Part shown: positions 28,883 to 37,694 of the stretch, piece by piece
Layout of the letters: each line of letters starts with the position of its first letter
Position numbering within the stretch: position 1 is the stretch's first letter
From: Psychromicrobium silvestre
GTDB taxonomy: Bacteria; Actinomycetota; Actinomycetes; Actinomycetales; Micrococcaceae
Length of the DNA stretch: 64,000 nt
NCBI RefSeq assembly: GCF_013408295.1
Contig: NZ_JACBYQ010000001.1
Span: forward strand, 62,001 to 126,000
Direction of reading: 5' to 3'
The notes under the pieces: model-generated
The model's database searches: none
The model's input: only the letters and a program-made list of their open reading frames with translations
Told to the model about the DNA's origin: nothing
Program-made: the position numbers and the translations under genes

Positions 28883-29899
28883 ATGACACCGACTCCCCAC
28901 TCAGGTTCCCAGGGGCAAGGCCGTGGCGGCAAGGGCCGTTCCGGAAAGCCAGGGGCGCCGAAGAAGGACGGCCCCCGCGGTGCGCAGAGCCAGCGCGGTG
29001 CGCAAAGTTCTCGCGGTGCGCAGAGCACTCGCGGTTCCCAAAGCCCGCAGGGCGCCAAGCGCGCGCCCAAGACAGCTGCCTTTGGCCGGGAGCGCTTCGG
29101 GCAGAGCCTGGGACCGGTGAAGAAGAACCCGCCGAGCCGTTCACAGCCGGTCCGCGATGTGCACGATCCCGAGGGCATTCGGCTGCAAAAGCTGATGGCC
29201 CAGGCCGGGGTGGCCTCTCGACGGGTCTGTGAGGAAATGATTCTGGAAGGCCGGGTTGAGGTGGATGGCCAGATCATCACCGAGCTGGGCCTGCGCGTCG
29301 ATCCGAAGGCCGCTGTGGTTTCGGTGGACGGCATCCGGCTGCAGCTCAAAGAGAACATGATCTACCTGGTCTTCAACAAGCCCAAGGGCGTGGTTTCCAC
29401 GATGGATGACCCAGAAGGCCGCCGCAGCATTAGCGACTTCCTGAAGAATAAATACTCGCAAGAACGGCTCTTCCACGTTGGCAGGCTGGATCAGGCCACC
29501 GAGGGGCTACTGCTCCTGACTAACGACGGCGAGCTAGCCAACCGCCTGACTCACCCCAGCTACGAGGTGCCCAAGACCTACCTGGTGCAGACCAAGGGCC
29601 CGATGGAAGCTGGAGTGGGCAAGCAGCTCAAGCAGGGCGTCGAGTTGGAAGACGGAGTCTCCAAGGTCGATTCCTTCAAGCTGGTTGATTCAACTCCCGG
29701 CCATGTGCTGATCGAGGTGGTGCTGCACTCGGGCAAGAACCGGATTGTGCGCCGGATGTTTGACGCCGTTGGCTACCCGGTGGAGCGGCTGGTCCGCCTG
29801 CAAGTGGGTCCCATCCGGCTGGGTGACCAGAAGCAGGGCAGCATCCGGGTATTGGGTCAGCAGGAAGTCGGGCATCTGCTCGCCTCCGTCGGGCTCTGA
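28883..29899 (+). CDS. rluB: 23S rRNA pseudouridine synthase, RluB type
   Basis: ATG 28883 sits 9 bases after AAGGA. After ~85 residues of basic low-complexity tail with RGAQS repeats (residues ~33-52) comes an S4 domain (RLQKLMAQAGVASRRVCEEMI) and an RsuA/RluB-type catalytic domain with the nucleophile Asp in HVGRLDQATEGLLLLTND. Such basic, repeat-rich N termini are usual in actinobacterial RluB and probably bind rRNA. Position 2605 of 23S rRNA is the family target. Confidence 0.9.
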   Translation: MTPTPHSGSQGQGRGGKGRSGKPGAPKKDGPRGAQSQRGAQSSRGAQSTRGSQSPQGAKRAPKTAAFGRERFGQSLGPVKKNPPSRSQPVRDVHDPEGIRLQKLMAQAGVASRRVCEEMILEGRVEVDGQIITELGLRVDPKAAVVSVDGIRLQLKENMIYLVFNKPKGVVSTMDDPEGRRSISDFLKNKYSQERLFHVGRLDQATEGLLLLTNDGELANRLTHPSYEVPKTYLVQTKGPMEAGVGKQLKQGVELEDGVSKVDSFKLVDSTPGHVLIEVVLHSGKNRIVRRMFDAVGYPVERLVRLQVGPIRLGDQKQGSIRVLGQQEVGHLLASVGL

Positions 29900-29940
29900 G
29901 CCGGAACCGCAGCTAGCCCGAGGCAGAACGAGAGACAGTG

Positions 29941-31050
29941 ATGACAGAGCACGAAACCTATTTGCGCGGCCCTGTGGTGGTCTTCGGCACCGGACTGCTG
30001 GGCACCAGCATCGGTCTCGGACTGAGCCACCGGGGCCTCCAGGTGCTGCTCTCGGATCCCTCGCCCTCCTCGCTTGCCGTAGCCGTTGATATTGGCGCCG
30101 GGACCCCGCTCAAGGATAGCCCTGGCGTCTGGCCTGAACTCGTCGTCGTCGCGGCCCCGCCGGACGTTTGCGCTGCCGTGGTGGCGGACGCGCTGGAACG
30201 GTTCCCGGCCGCCGTCGTGGTTGACGTTTCTAGCGTCAAAGGTGCAATTTTGCGCGAGCTTGAGGCGCTCTCGGCCCGGAACCATCTCGATCTGAGTCGT
30301 TACGTTGGCACTCATCCAATGGCGGGGCGGGAACGGGCCGGTGCGGTCTCGGCCCGCGGTGAACTGTTCAACGCGATGCCTTGGGTGGTCTGTCCGCATC
30401 AGGGAAGTACGACGGCGGCCATCCAGGTAGCGCAGAACCTCGCCTTGGATTTGGGCGGGCTGCTCAGCCGGTTCAGCCCGGAGGAGCACGACGAAGCGGT
30501 GGCCCTGGTCTCGCACTTCCCGCAGATGATGTCTTCTTTGGTGGCGGCTCGTCTACAGGAGGCTGCTCCGCACGCGCTGTCCCTGGCGGGCAACGGCTTA
30601 CGCGATGTCACCAGAATCGCGGCTAGCGATCCGAGCATGTGGGTGCCGATTATGGCGGCGAATGCGGAGTCCATTGTGGGCATCCTGCACGCCGTGCACG
30701 AGGATTTGATCAAGCTGATTGGCACCCTGGACGCGCCGGCCGCGCCCGGGGCTAGCTTGGCGATGGCGAAGGTGATTAGCGCGGGAAATGCTGGGCAGGC
30801 TCGGATTCCGGGTAAGCACGGTGGCCCCGCGCAGCCCTATGCCTGGTTGAGCGTGCTGGTGGCCGATGAGCCCGGGCAGATCGCTCAGCTACTCACCGAG
30901 ATTGGTGAGATCGGGGTGAACCTGGAAGATCTGCGCTTGGATCACTCCTCGGGCCTGAATGCAGGCATTGTGGAGATTTCGGTGTTGCCGGCGAAACGTG
31001 ATTTATTGATCGATGAGCTCACGGTGCGGGGCTGGAAGGTGCTGCAATGA
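29941..31050 (+). CDS. tyrA: Prephenate dehydrogenase
   Basis: Tyrosine biosynthesis enzyme. The NAD site is VVFGTGLLGTSIGLGL, then VVVDVSSVKGAI and the substrate motif GTHPMAGRERAGA. A C-terminal ACT domain (WLSVLVADEPGQIAQLLTEIGEIGVNLEDL) would give feedback control by tyrosine. GTG 29938 directly precedes ATG 29941; either may start. It sits between rluB and cmk, as in related Micrococcaceae, and overlaps cmk by ATGA. Confidence 0.92.
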   Translation: MTEHETYLRGPVVVFGTGLLGTSIGLGLSHRGLQVLLSDPSPSSLAVAVDIGAGTPLKDSPGVWPELVVVAAPPDVCAAVVADALERFPAAVVVDVSSVKGAILRELEALSARNHLDLSRYVGTHPMAGRERAGAVSARGELFNAMPWVVCPHQGSTTAAIQVAQNLALDLGGLLSRFSPEEHDEAVALVSHFPQMMSSLVAARLQEAAPHALSLAGNGLRDVTRIAASDPSMWVPIMAANAESIVGILHAVHEDLIKLIGTLDAPAAPGASLAMAKVISAGNAGQARIPGKHGGPAQPYAWLSVLVADEPGQIAQLLTEIGEIGVNLEDLRLDHSSGLNAGIVEISVLPAKRDLLIDELTVRGWKVLQ

Positions 31051-31775
31051 GTTCGACTACCCCTTCGATTCCGCTGCGGCTGGGCAAATCATTGGTGATT
31101 GCCATTGACGGTCCGTCCGGCTCGGGTAAGTCCTCGGTGGCTCGTGAGGTCGCCCGGCGGCTGGGCCTGGCTTACCAGGACACCGGCGCGATGTACCGGG
31201 CTTTGACTTTGGTATGCCTGGAGAGTCAGCTGGACCTGCAGAATCAGGCCGCGGTAGAGGCGTTGGCAAAGCGGTTCTTCTTTGAGCAATGGTTTGACCC
31301 GGGCGTGGGCATGGTGTCCGCCGGAATCGACGTCGAACATGCGCTGGATGTCACCGAGGAGATTCGCTTGCCGCGGGTTTCCGAGGCAGTTTCCGCGGTA
31401 GCGACCAATCTGGGTGCCCGCACCGAACTGATCCGCCGGCAGCGAGCCGCGATTGAATCGGTGCGCGGCCGGATGGTGGTGGAAGGCAGAGACATCACCA
31501 CCGTGGTGGCCCCACAGGCCGAGGTGAGGCTTTTGCTGACCGCTTCAGAAGAGGCCAGGCTGGCGCGCCGAGGTGCCCAATTGGCGTCCTCGGGGGAGAC
31601 TCAGTCCGCAGCGGATGTGGCCCGCCAGGTATTGGCTCGCGATGCTAAGGATTCCACCGTTGTGGAGTTCCAACGCGCTGCCGACGGCGTGGTGACCATT
31701 GATTCTTCCGATCTGGATTTTGAACAGACTGTTGCTGCGGTGATCCGCCTAGTAAAGGAGAATGTTGGTGGTTGA
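31047..31775 (+). CDS. cmk: Cytidylate kinase
   Basis: Phosphorylates CMP and dCMP. The P-loop is IAIDGPSGSGKSSVAREVARRLG, followed by the CMP-binding LAYQDTGAMYRALTL and the lid region VEGRDITTVVAPQAEVRLLLTAS. Length, 242 aa, is slightly over the 225-230 norm. It is coupled to tyrA (ATGA) and overlaps the acyltransferase gene downstream. Confidence 0.93.
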   Translation: MSSTTPSIPLRLGKSLVIAIDGPSGSGKSSVAREVARRLGLAYQDTGAMYRALTLVCLESQLDLQNQAAVEALAKRFFFEQWFDPGVGMVSAGIDVEHALDVTEEIRLPRVSEAVSAVATNLGARTELIRRQRAAIESVRGRMVVEGRDITTVVAPQAEVRLLLTASEEARLARRGAQLASSGETQSAADVARQVLARDAKDSTVVEFQRAADGVVTIDSSDLDFEQTVAAVIRLVKENVGG

Positions 31776-32481
31776 GTCGAAAAAGAATTCCGTGGCTAAA
31801 TCGCCGACGTCCAAGGCACCTGCGGCTTGGGGCACCTGGTGGTCCCGCCCGCTGGGCAGGGTGCTAGACCATGTCACCTATCGGACCACGGTGACCGGCC
31901 GGGAGAATATCCCGCGCAAAGGTGCCGTGATCTTCGCGGCCAACCACCTGAGCTACCTGGATGGTCCGGTGATGGTGGGGGCCAGCCCGCGGTACATGCA
32001 CGTTATGGTGCGGCACGATATGTTCAAGGGCTTTCTGGGCTGGGTGCTGCGCTCATCGGGGCAGATTCCGGTGGACCGCGCCGGGGATCGAGCCGCACTG
32101 CAGGCTGCCAAGGCTGTGCTGGAACGCGGGGAGTGCGTTGGCATTCTGCCCGAGGGCACCCGGGGCAGCGGCGACGCCGCCTCGATGAACAGCGGCGTGG
32201 CTTGGCTGGCACTCAACTCCGGAGCCGTGGTGGTGCCGGTTGCCGTGCTGGGAACCCGGATCACCGGGGAACATAAGGACACCATTCCGCCGCTGCGCCG
32301 TCGATTCCAAGTCGCTTTCGGCCCAGCACTGAATATTGAACGGCAACCCGGAATGTCCGGGCGTGCTTCAATGGATGCGGCAGTGGAGCAGATTCGCGAG
32401 GCACTTTCGGGGCACATCCGTGAAGCCGTGAAGATTTCCGGGCAGGAACTGCCGGATGATGAGAAGAGTGGAAATGACTGA
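31768..32481 (+). CDS. plsC: 1-acyl-glycerol-3-phosphate acyltransferase family protein
   Basis: A PlsC-type acyltransferase with the H-x4-D block [14 protein letters not shown] and the substrate motif [14 protein letters not shown]. It acylates lysophosphatidate in phospholipid synthesis. GTG 31768 is chosen because AAAGGAG lies 7 bases upstream; ATG 31762 is too close to that site. It sits between cmk and der, a conserved actinobacterial trio. The stop overlaps der by 8 bases. Confidence 0.88.
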   Translation: MVESKKNSVAKSPTSKAPAAWGTWWSRPLGRVLDHVTYRTTVTGRENIPRKGAVIFAANHLSYLDGPVMVGASPRYMHVMVRHDMFKGFLGWVLRSSGQIPVDRAGDRAALQAAKAVLERGECVGILPEGTRGSGDAASMNSGVAWLALNSGAVVVPVAVLGTRITGEHKDTIPPLRRRFQVAFGPALNIERQPGMSGRASMDAAVEQIREALSGHIREAVKISGQELPDDEKSGND

Positions 32482-33985
32482 AGAGGACTTTGAGCCCCAG
32501 GGCGACGATAAGGTGCTGGAGAAGATCTCCGCACTAGATGACGCCGAGGCCGAACAACGAGCCGAATCGCTGCGCGCCGGGCTATCCGATTACGAACTAG
32601 ACGAAGACGATGCGGCTCTGCTGGCCGGTCTGGACTCGGATTTTGACGACGACGGCGCAGCGGGCTTAGACCCGGTGCTCGCCATTGTGGGGCGTCCGAA
32701 TGTGGGCAAATCTACCCTGGTGAACCGCATTCTGGGCCGCCGTGAGGCGGTAGTCGAGGACACCCCCGGGGTGACCCGCGACCGCGTGATGTACCCGGCG
32801 GAATGGAACGGCCGTAACTTCACCTTGGTGGATACCGGCGGCTGGGAATTCGATGCCAAGGGCATCCATCAGCGGGTAGCCGAGCAGGCCGAGATGGCGG
32901 TGGAACTTGCCGATGCCGTGCTCTTCGTGGTCGATGCGACCGTGGGGGTCACCGCAATGGACGAGTCCATGATGAAGATGTTGCGGCGGACCAAAAAGCC
33001 AATCATCCTGGTGGGCAATAAGGCCGATGATCAGCGCACCGATTCCGATGTAGCCACGCTCTGGGGCCTGGGTCTGGGGGAGCCGTGGGCTGTTTCCGCG
33101 CAGCACGGCCGTGGTGTGGCCGATCTGCTGGACCAAATCATGGAGGTGCTGCCCGAGTTCTCCGAGGTGGAGACCACCGACCGCCGCGGCGGTCCGCGCC
33201 GGGTGGCGTTGATCGGACGCCCGAACGTGGGCAAATCCTCGCTGCTGAATAAGCTGGCCGGGTCCGACCGGGTGGTTGTTGACCCCTTGGCCGGGACCAC
33301 CCGTGACCCGGTAGATGAGTTCATTGAGCTGGGGGATCGCACCTGGCGGTTCGTCGATACCGCGGGTATCCGTCGTCGTCAGCATATGGCTCAGGGTGCC
33401 GATTTCTACGCCTCGCTGCGTACCCAGTCCGCGCTGGAGAAGGCGGAGGTCGCCGTCGTACTGCTGGCCGTGGATGAGGTGCTCTCCGAACAGGACGTGC
33501 GCATCTTGCAGCTGGCCATTGAATCCGGCCGCGCGCTGGTGCTGGCGTTCAATAAATGGGACCTGCTGGACGATGAGCGCCGCCGTTACCTGGAGCGCGA
33601 GATCGAACAGGACCTGGCGCATGTGGAGTGGGCGCCGAGGGTGAACATCTCCGCGCTGACCGGCTGGCACAAGGACAAGCTGGTACCGGCCTTGGACACC
33701 GCCTTGGAGTCCTGGGATAAGCGGATTCCCACCGGCAGGCTGAATGCGTTTCTGGGCGAGCTAGTGGCGGCGCATCCGCACCCCGTGCGCGGTGGCAAGC
33801 AACCCAGGATTCTGTTCGGCACCCAGGCTTCCTCCCGGCCGCCGAAGTTCGTGCTCTTCACCACCGGCTTCCTGGACCCGGGCTATCGCCGGTTCATCAC
33901 CCGGCGACTGCGTGAAACCTTCGGTTTCGAGGGCAGCCCCATCGAGGTTTCGATGCGAGTGCGGGAGAAGCGCAAGCGGAAGTAA
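32474..33985 (+). CDS. der: Ribosome biogenesis GTPase Der (EngA)
   Basis: Two tandem GTPase domains are seen, each with GRPNVGKS in its P-loop ([17 protein letters not shown] and [17 protein letters not shown]), with [14 protein letters not shown] and NKAD/NKWD base-recognition motifs, and a KH-like C-terminal domain. About 65 acidic residues precede the first domain, as in other actinobacteria. It acts in 50S subunit maturation. ATG 32474 was chosen over the upstream ATG 32456. It ends the core operon, followed by a terminator. Confidence 0.94.
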   Translation: MTEEDFEPQGDDKVLEKISALDDAEAEQRAESLRAGLSDYELDEDDAALLAGLDSDFDDDGAAGLDPVLAIVGRPNVGKSTLVNRILGRREAVVEDTPGVTRDRVMYPAEWNGRNFTLVDTGGWEFDAKGIHQRVAEQAEMAVELADAVLFVVDATVGVTAMDESMMKMLRRTKKPIILVGNKADDQRTDSDVATLWGLGLGEPWAVSAQHGRGVADLLDQIMEVLPEFSEVETTDRRGGPRRVALIGRPNVGKSSLLNKLAGSDRVVVDPLAGTTRDPVDEFIELGDRTWRFVDTAGIRRRQHMAQGADFYASLRTQSALEKAEVAVVLLAVDEVLSEQDVRILQLAIESGRALVLAFNKWDLLDDERRRYLEREIEQDLAHVEWAPRVNISALTGWHKDKLVPALDTALESWDKRIPTGRLNAFLGELVAAHPHPVRGGKQPRILFGTQASSRPPKFVLFTTGFLDPGYRRFITRRLRETFGFEGSPIEVSMRVREKRKRK

Positions 33986-34012
33986 CTGTTGGCCGGAGGA
34001 GACTTCGGTGAA

Positions 34013-34056
34013 ATGAAAGAGGGCGGAACCTGTGTTCAGGTTCCGCCCTCTTTCAT
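34013..34056. terminator. Strong terminator after der
   Basis: The arms 34013-34032 (ATGAAAGAGGGCGGAACCTG) and 34037-34056 are perfectly complementary with a 4-base TGTT loop. The right arm ends in a CTCTTTCATT stretch, and the left arm supplies the same on the other strand. It sits between der and the convergent VOC gene, so it would stop transcription from both sides. Confidence 0.92.
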
Positions 34057-34074
34057 TGTGAGCTTTACGCAGTG

Positions 34075-34938
34075 CTAGCTGGCTTCACCGCTATCGCGCT
34101 GAGTGCTAACTTCCTCGTTAGCAGTTTCCACGGTGGCAGCTTCGCCTTCGGCAGGCTCGGCGGGCTCGGCGGGCAGCGAAATCAGGCCGAAAACCTCGCC
34201 TTGGGCGCCCTGAACGACGGCCATCCGACCGAAGGGGCTGTCTTCCGCGGGCATTAGCACGGTGGAACCGAGTTCCTGAGCCTTGGCCAGGGAGGCATCT
34301 ACGTCGTTGCTGGCGAACCAGGTCATCCAGTAGTTCGGGGCGCCTTCGGGCAACTGGGTGTCGTGGTGGACACCGCCAACATCTTGGCCGTCGGAGGCAC
34401 GCTTGATGGTCGAGTAAACGAAGCCCTCGCCACCGATGTCGTTGTAGCTGAATCCGAAGACGGTGGCGTAGAAGTGCCGGGACTGCTCGTAGTCACGGGT
34501 GTGCAACTCGTTCCAGCACAGCGTGCCGTCTTCGTTGAAACGGCCAACACCCTTGTGGTTACCGGCCTGCCACACGCCGAAGACCGAACCAACGGAATCT
34601 GCCGCCACCGTCATCCGGCCAGAGTCCATCACGTCCATCACCGGGGCGAGGATCTGACCACCGGCAGCGGTGACCTTGGCCGCGGTGGCGTCTACGTCGT
34701 CGGAGGCAAAGTAGGTGGTCCAGACGGTGGGCTGCTGGCTATCCTGCTTCGGTCCGAAGCCAGCCACCGAGGAGCCGTCCTTCTGCGCCAGCACGTAGCC
34801 ACCGGATTCTTCGCCGCCGGTCTCGTACTCCCAGCCGAAGAGCTCGGTGTAAAAGGTCTTGGCCGCTTCGATGTCATCGACGCCCAGGTCGATCCAGTTC
34901 GGGGTGCCTTCGGGCCAAGCCTCATTGCGAGTGGGCAT
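34075..34938 (-). CDS. Two-domain VOC (glyoxalase-like) protein
   Basis: 287 aa with two VOC repeats, starting MPTRNEAWPEGTPNWIDLGVDDIEAAKTFYTELFGWEY and CWNELHTRDYEQSRHFYATVFGFSY. The family includes glyoxalases, dioxygenases and resistance proteins; the substrate is unknown. The C-terminal ~35 residues are a low-complexity PAEPAEPAEGE tail absent from the paralogue at 59933-60739, which shares the N terminus MPTR(N/D)EAWP. A good AAGGAGA precedes the start. Confidence 0.87.
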   Translation of the reverse strand: MPTRNEAWPEGTPNWIDLGVDDIEAAKTFYTELFGWEYETGGEESGGYVLAQKDGSSVAGFGPKQDSQQPTVWTTYFASDDVDATAAKVTAAGGQILAPVMDVMDSGRMTVAADSVGSVFGVWQAGNHKGVGRFNEDGTLCWNELHTRDYEQSRHFYATVFGFSYNDIGGEGFVYSTIKRASDGQDVGGVHHDTQLPEGAPNYWMTWFASNDVDASLAKAQELGSTVLMPAEDSPFGRMAVVQGAQGEVFGLISLPAEPAEPAEGEAATVETANEEVSTQRDSGEAS

Positions 34939-35135
34939 ATCTTCTCCTTAGATGGGGTAGGGCCGCGATGGCACCTACCCATTAGTAGCTTTAGCACCGG
35001 GATCGTGACGTGATTGCGGGCACAATTCTTCAGTGGAGCGATAACTTATTGCGGCTTTGGCGAGGATGTCTGCGCCCTGAGACATCTTTTGAGGTTTACT
35101 TCCTGCTGCGCAGCCACTCCGATTAGGCTGGAACG

Positions 35136-35333
35136 ATGGAACAGAGCGCGGAAACACCGGATGTGAAGATCGTCGTGGAGACCTCGGAAACCGTTGTCGC
35201 TGAGGCGCGGAGCAAGTTCGCCGCGCTACCCGAGCGGATCAGTCCCGAGCAGTATGTTCAGGAAGTGGACGTCGAGCAGGTGCACTATGCCCAGCCGGAT
35301 CTGGATGATTGGCTGAAGAACTCCGCTGGCTAG
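35136..35333 (+). CDS. Small acidic protein of unknown function
   Basis: 65 aa, acidic, with sequence typical of a real gene (VEQVHYAQPDLDDWLKNSAG at the end). No domain is recognised and no membrane segment or signal is seen. The start ATG is at 35136 without an obvious ribosome site; TTAGGCT lies 13 bases upstream. It is convergent with the membrane protein gene. A 14-base tandem duplication begins right after its stop. Confidence 0.5.
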   Translation: MEQSAETPDVKIVVETSETVVAEARSKFAALPERISPEQYVQEVDVEQVHYAQPDLDDWLKNSAG

Positions 35334-35361
35334 GGCGTTTCAGGGCAGGCGTTTCAGGGCA
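35334..35361. repeat. 14-base tandem duplication
   Basis: GGCGTTTCAGGGCA occurs twice head to tail (35334-35347, 35348-35361), starting directly after the stop codon of the 65-residue gene and running into the last codons of the convergent membrane protein gene. Confidence 0.9.
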
Positions 35362-35821
35362 GGTCAAAGAGCCGTGTAGCCGGAACCACAATGGCTACGA
35401 GGTGATCGCCGATCCGCCAGGAGTCGTCTCGGTCCTTTTCAGCGGTCGCTTCGAAGGTCTCGAAGCCGGAGCCGCTGATCTGAAGTTTCAGGATCATTAG
35501 GTTATTCGACTCTTCGCCGCTACTGGCTAGTTTGATGTGTTCAATTTCCGCGCTGGCAGGCACTCCGTATTTGGTGAGTTGCTTGTCCTCGTCGCGTCCA
35601 ACGGCCGCAGTTATCAGAATGATCACGCCAAAGAAGCAGCCTATTACGCCGCCGATGATCGCCCCGATGGTGCCAGCCTCCGAGTCGCCCGGATCGTCTG
35701 GTAGCAGCAGGATCCCCGGGCCAATCAGGAACAGGAAGACGGCGACGGCGAGGTAGACCCCAAGCACGCCTTTGCTGACCCGGGTGGCTTGCACCGCCGT
35801 CGTATCCCTGCCGCTTTGCAT
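35354..35821 (-). CDS. Membrane protein of unknown function
   Basis: 155 aa. Two transmembrane helices (GVLGVYLAVAVFLFLIGPGI and IGAIIGGVIGCFFGVIILI) are joined by a short acidic loop. A soluble C-terminal domain (PASAEIEHIKLASSGEESNN) looks like a small beta-rich fold. No known family is recognised. It is convergent with the small acidic gene and lies upstream of the SDR gene on the same strand. Confidence 0.6.
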   Translation of the reverse strand: MQSGRDTTAVQATRVSKGVLGVYLAVAVFLFLIGPGILLLPDDPGDSEAGTIGAIIGGVIGCFFGVIILITAAVGRDEDKQLTKYGVPASAEIEHIKLASSGEESNNLMILKLQISGSGFETFEATAEKDRDDSWRIGDHLVAIVVPATRLFDLP

Positions 35822-35850
35822 GGCAGCATTTTACTCCGGGATTGAACTAG

Positions 35851-35888
35851 TTAGTTCCTCATCATTCGGTTAGTTCTTCATCATTCGG
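35851..35888. repeat. 19-base tandem duplication at the SDR gene end
   Basis: TTAGTTCCTCATCATTCGG (35851-35869) and TTAGTTCTTCATCATTCGG (35870-35888) lie head to tail with one difference. The second copy is the 3' end of the SDR gene including its stop; the first repeats it just downstream. Confidence 0.9.
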
Positions 35889-36634
35889 CCGACCATCGGG
35901 ATCACCAGATTGCGTGGGGCTACCCGGCCGAAGAAGCTGAGCAGCTTATTCGCGGCGCCGTCGATGGCGGTGTGCTTGCCCTTTTCGAGAGCCTTCATGG
36001 TGGTGTTCACTACTTGGTCGGCCGTGCGCATCCGGCCGACGGCGGCGCTCTCGCTGCCTGCCTCGACGAAGAAGTTGGTTTTGGTGGCGCCGGGGCAGAT
36101 GGCTAGCGCGGTGACGCCGGTTCCTTGTAGTTCGCCCCAGAGGGCTTGGGTGAAGGAGAGTACGAAGGCTTTGGTGGCCGAGTAGACGGCCATATAGGGG
36201 GAGGGCTGGAAGGCGGCGATGGAGGCAACGTTCAGAATGAAACCTTCGTTGCGTTGCAGTAGGCCGGGAAGGTAGGTTTGGGTGAGGTCCACGAGAGTGC
36301 CGCAGTTGAGTTGGATCTCCTGGTTGACCTTGGCGGCGTCCTGGTCTTGGAGGGCCCCGTGGGTGCCGAAGCCGGCGTTGTTCACCAGGCCGTAGATCTC
36401 GGGGTGCTTCTGGAAGAGTTCGGCTGCCGCATTGGCAGTGGAGAGGTCCAGAACGACGACGTCGGTCTGGACCTTGTGCTTTTCGCTCAGCTTGGCGGCG
36501 AGCTTCTTGAGGGAGTCTTCGCTGCGGGCGACCAGGATTAAATTGGCGCCGAGGCTGGCGAATTTCTCCGCGTAGGATTCGCCAATGCCGGAGGAAGCTC
36601 CGGTGATCAGGATGGTTTTGCTGTAGTAATCCAT
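35870..36634 (-). CDS. Short-chain dehydrogenase/reductase
   Basis: A classical SDR, 254 aa. The cofactor motif is TILITGASSGIGESYAEKFA, then LVNNAGFG and the catalytic Ser/Tyr-x3-Lys in MAVYSATKAFVLSF. It resembles the DltE/YqjQ-like group; the substrate is unknown. ATG 36634 follows AAGGACCCTT; upstream codons to 36700 are not coding. It diverges from a TetR gene, which probably controls it. Confidence 0.85.
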   Translation of the reverse strand: MDYYSKTILITGASSGIGESYAEKFASLGANLILVARSEDSLKKLAAKLSEKHKVQTDVVVLDLSTANAAAELFQKHPEIYGLVNNAGFGTHGALQDQDAAKVNQEIQLNCGTLVDLTQTYLPGLLQRNEGFILNVASIAAFQPSPYMAVYSATKAFVLSFTQALWGELQGTGVTALAICPGATKTNFFVEAGSESAAVGRMRTADQVVNTTMKALEKGKHTAIDGAANKLLSFFGRVAPRNLVIPMVGRMMKN

Positions 36635-36691
36635 AAGGGTCCTTTGGTTTTGTTGGTTCTTCCGGGTCTTTCCGGGGTCTTGATGTACACC

Positions 36692-36709
36692 GTATAGCAA
36701 TTCCTATAC
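36692..36709. promoter_or_regulatory. Palindrome in the SDR/TetR divergent promoter
   Basis: GTATAG, six bases, then CTATAC forms an 18-base palindrome centred in the 91-base space between the SDR and tetR starts. TetR-family repressors typically bind such sites between divergent genes. A shorter related element is at 56937-56953 before another SDR/regulator pair. Confidence 0.6.
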
Positions 36710-36725
36710 ATGGTAAAGTTAGAGT

Positions 36726-37367
36726 GTGAACAAGCCCGCTTTGAGTCGAGAATCCGTGCTGGATGCTGCCCTGGCCTTGGCCGATCGCGAGGGGTTGCCG
36801 GCAGTGACCGTGCGGCGGCTGGCGGGGGAGTTCGGCGTGACCCCGATGGCGATGTATTGGCATTTTGCGAATAAGGACGAGTTACTGGCTGCGATGGGGC
36901 AGGCTGTGCTTTTTGAGCTAGAGGTGCAGGCTGAGGCTTCGTTCTCGGAGCTGTTGCGGGGGCTGGTTACTGTTTTGCGAAAGCATCCGGCCGCTGTATC
37001 GCTTGTTCCGACCCAGATGTTCGCTACCTCGCAGGGCTTGCAGGTCACCGAGCGGGCTTTGGCGTTATTAGCTGAGCTGGGATTCTCCGTCGGCGAGGCG
37101 GCAAATATCGCCAGGACCGCGATGGATCTGTGCGTCATGCTGGTGGTGGGGGAGCCCGGTCGAGAGATCGGCATGGACGAGTGCGAGCGGGAGAAGCATT
37201 TGGCCGGGAAGCTCGCGGCGATTCGTGGCTTGTCCGCCGAGCAGTATCCTCATGTTCTGGCCGCTGCGGAGCCGCTGACCGGGGTGGGAGATGCCGAGGA
37301 GTTCTATCGGAGTTCGGTTGAGTTGTTCGTGGCCGGGGTTGAGGCGCGGGCGTTTGCGCTTCGGTAG
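36726..37367 (+). CDS. TetR-family regulator
   Basis: 213 aa, starting at GTG 36726. The N-terminal helix-turn-helix is ESVLDAALALADREGLPAVTVRRLAGEFGVTPMAMYWHFANKDELLAAM, followed by a helical ligand domain of the TetR_C type. It is divergent from an SDR gene across a palindrome, so it probably represses that gene and itself. The ligand is unknown. Confidence 0.87.
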   Translation: MNKPALSRESVLDAALALADREGLPAVTVRRLAGEFGVTPMAMYWHFANKDELLAAMGQAVLFELEVQAEASFSELLRGLVTVLRKHPAAVSLVPTQMFATSQGLQVTERALALLAELGFSVGEAANIARTAMDLCVMLVVGEPGREIGMDECEREKHLAGKLAAIRGLSAEQYPHVLAAAEPLTGVGDAEEFYRSSVELFVAGVEARAFALR

Positions 37368-37486
37368 TTGTTCTTCTGGCTGCTTGTTCTCGGTTAGAGG
37401 TCTGCGCTCGGTTAGAGTCCGGCGCGGCTGTACTGTATGATTTTCAAGTTGGCTTTCGCCGGGTTTTACTCGGCAAAGTTGATGTT

Positions 37487-37560
37487 CGGGCTGTAGCGCA
37501 GCTTGGTAGCGCACCTGACTGGGGGTCAGGGGGTCGCAGGTTCAAATCCTGTCAGCCCGA
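37487..37560 (+). tRNA. tRNA-Pro (anticodon GGG)
   Basis: A 74-base cloverleaf. The acceptor stem CGGGCTG pairs with CAGCCCG and discriminator A follows. The anticodon stem CCTGA/TCAGG holds loop CTGGGGG with anticodon GGG, and the T arm contains GGTTCAAATCC. CCA is not encoded. It is the left border of the 12-kb foreign element, and truncated relatives lie at the right border (49432-49469, 49491-49550). Confidence 0.95.
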
Positions 37561-37565
37561 CCGAA

Positions 37566-37600
37566 AAGCCCTGGTGAGAGCATGTTTCTCACCAGGGCTT
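37566..37600 (+). terminator. Hairpin downstream of tRNA-Pro
   Basis: AAGCCCTGGTGAGA (37566-37579) pairs perfectly with TCTCACCAGGGCTT (37587-37600) around a 7-base loop, 6 bases after the tRNA. There is no long T run, but position and strength suit a tRNA terminator. Confidence 0.75.
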
Positions 37601-37694
37601 CGTCGTTTCCGGACCCGATTTTCCTGGTCCCCCTCTGGCCCCCCGAGCGAGGTCGACCAGTCGTCCATCCACAGGCAGAGCGCCCGACCAGACC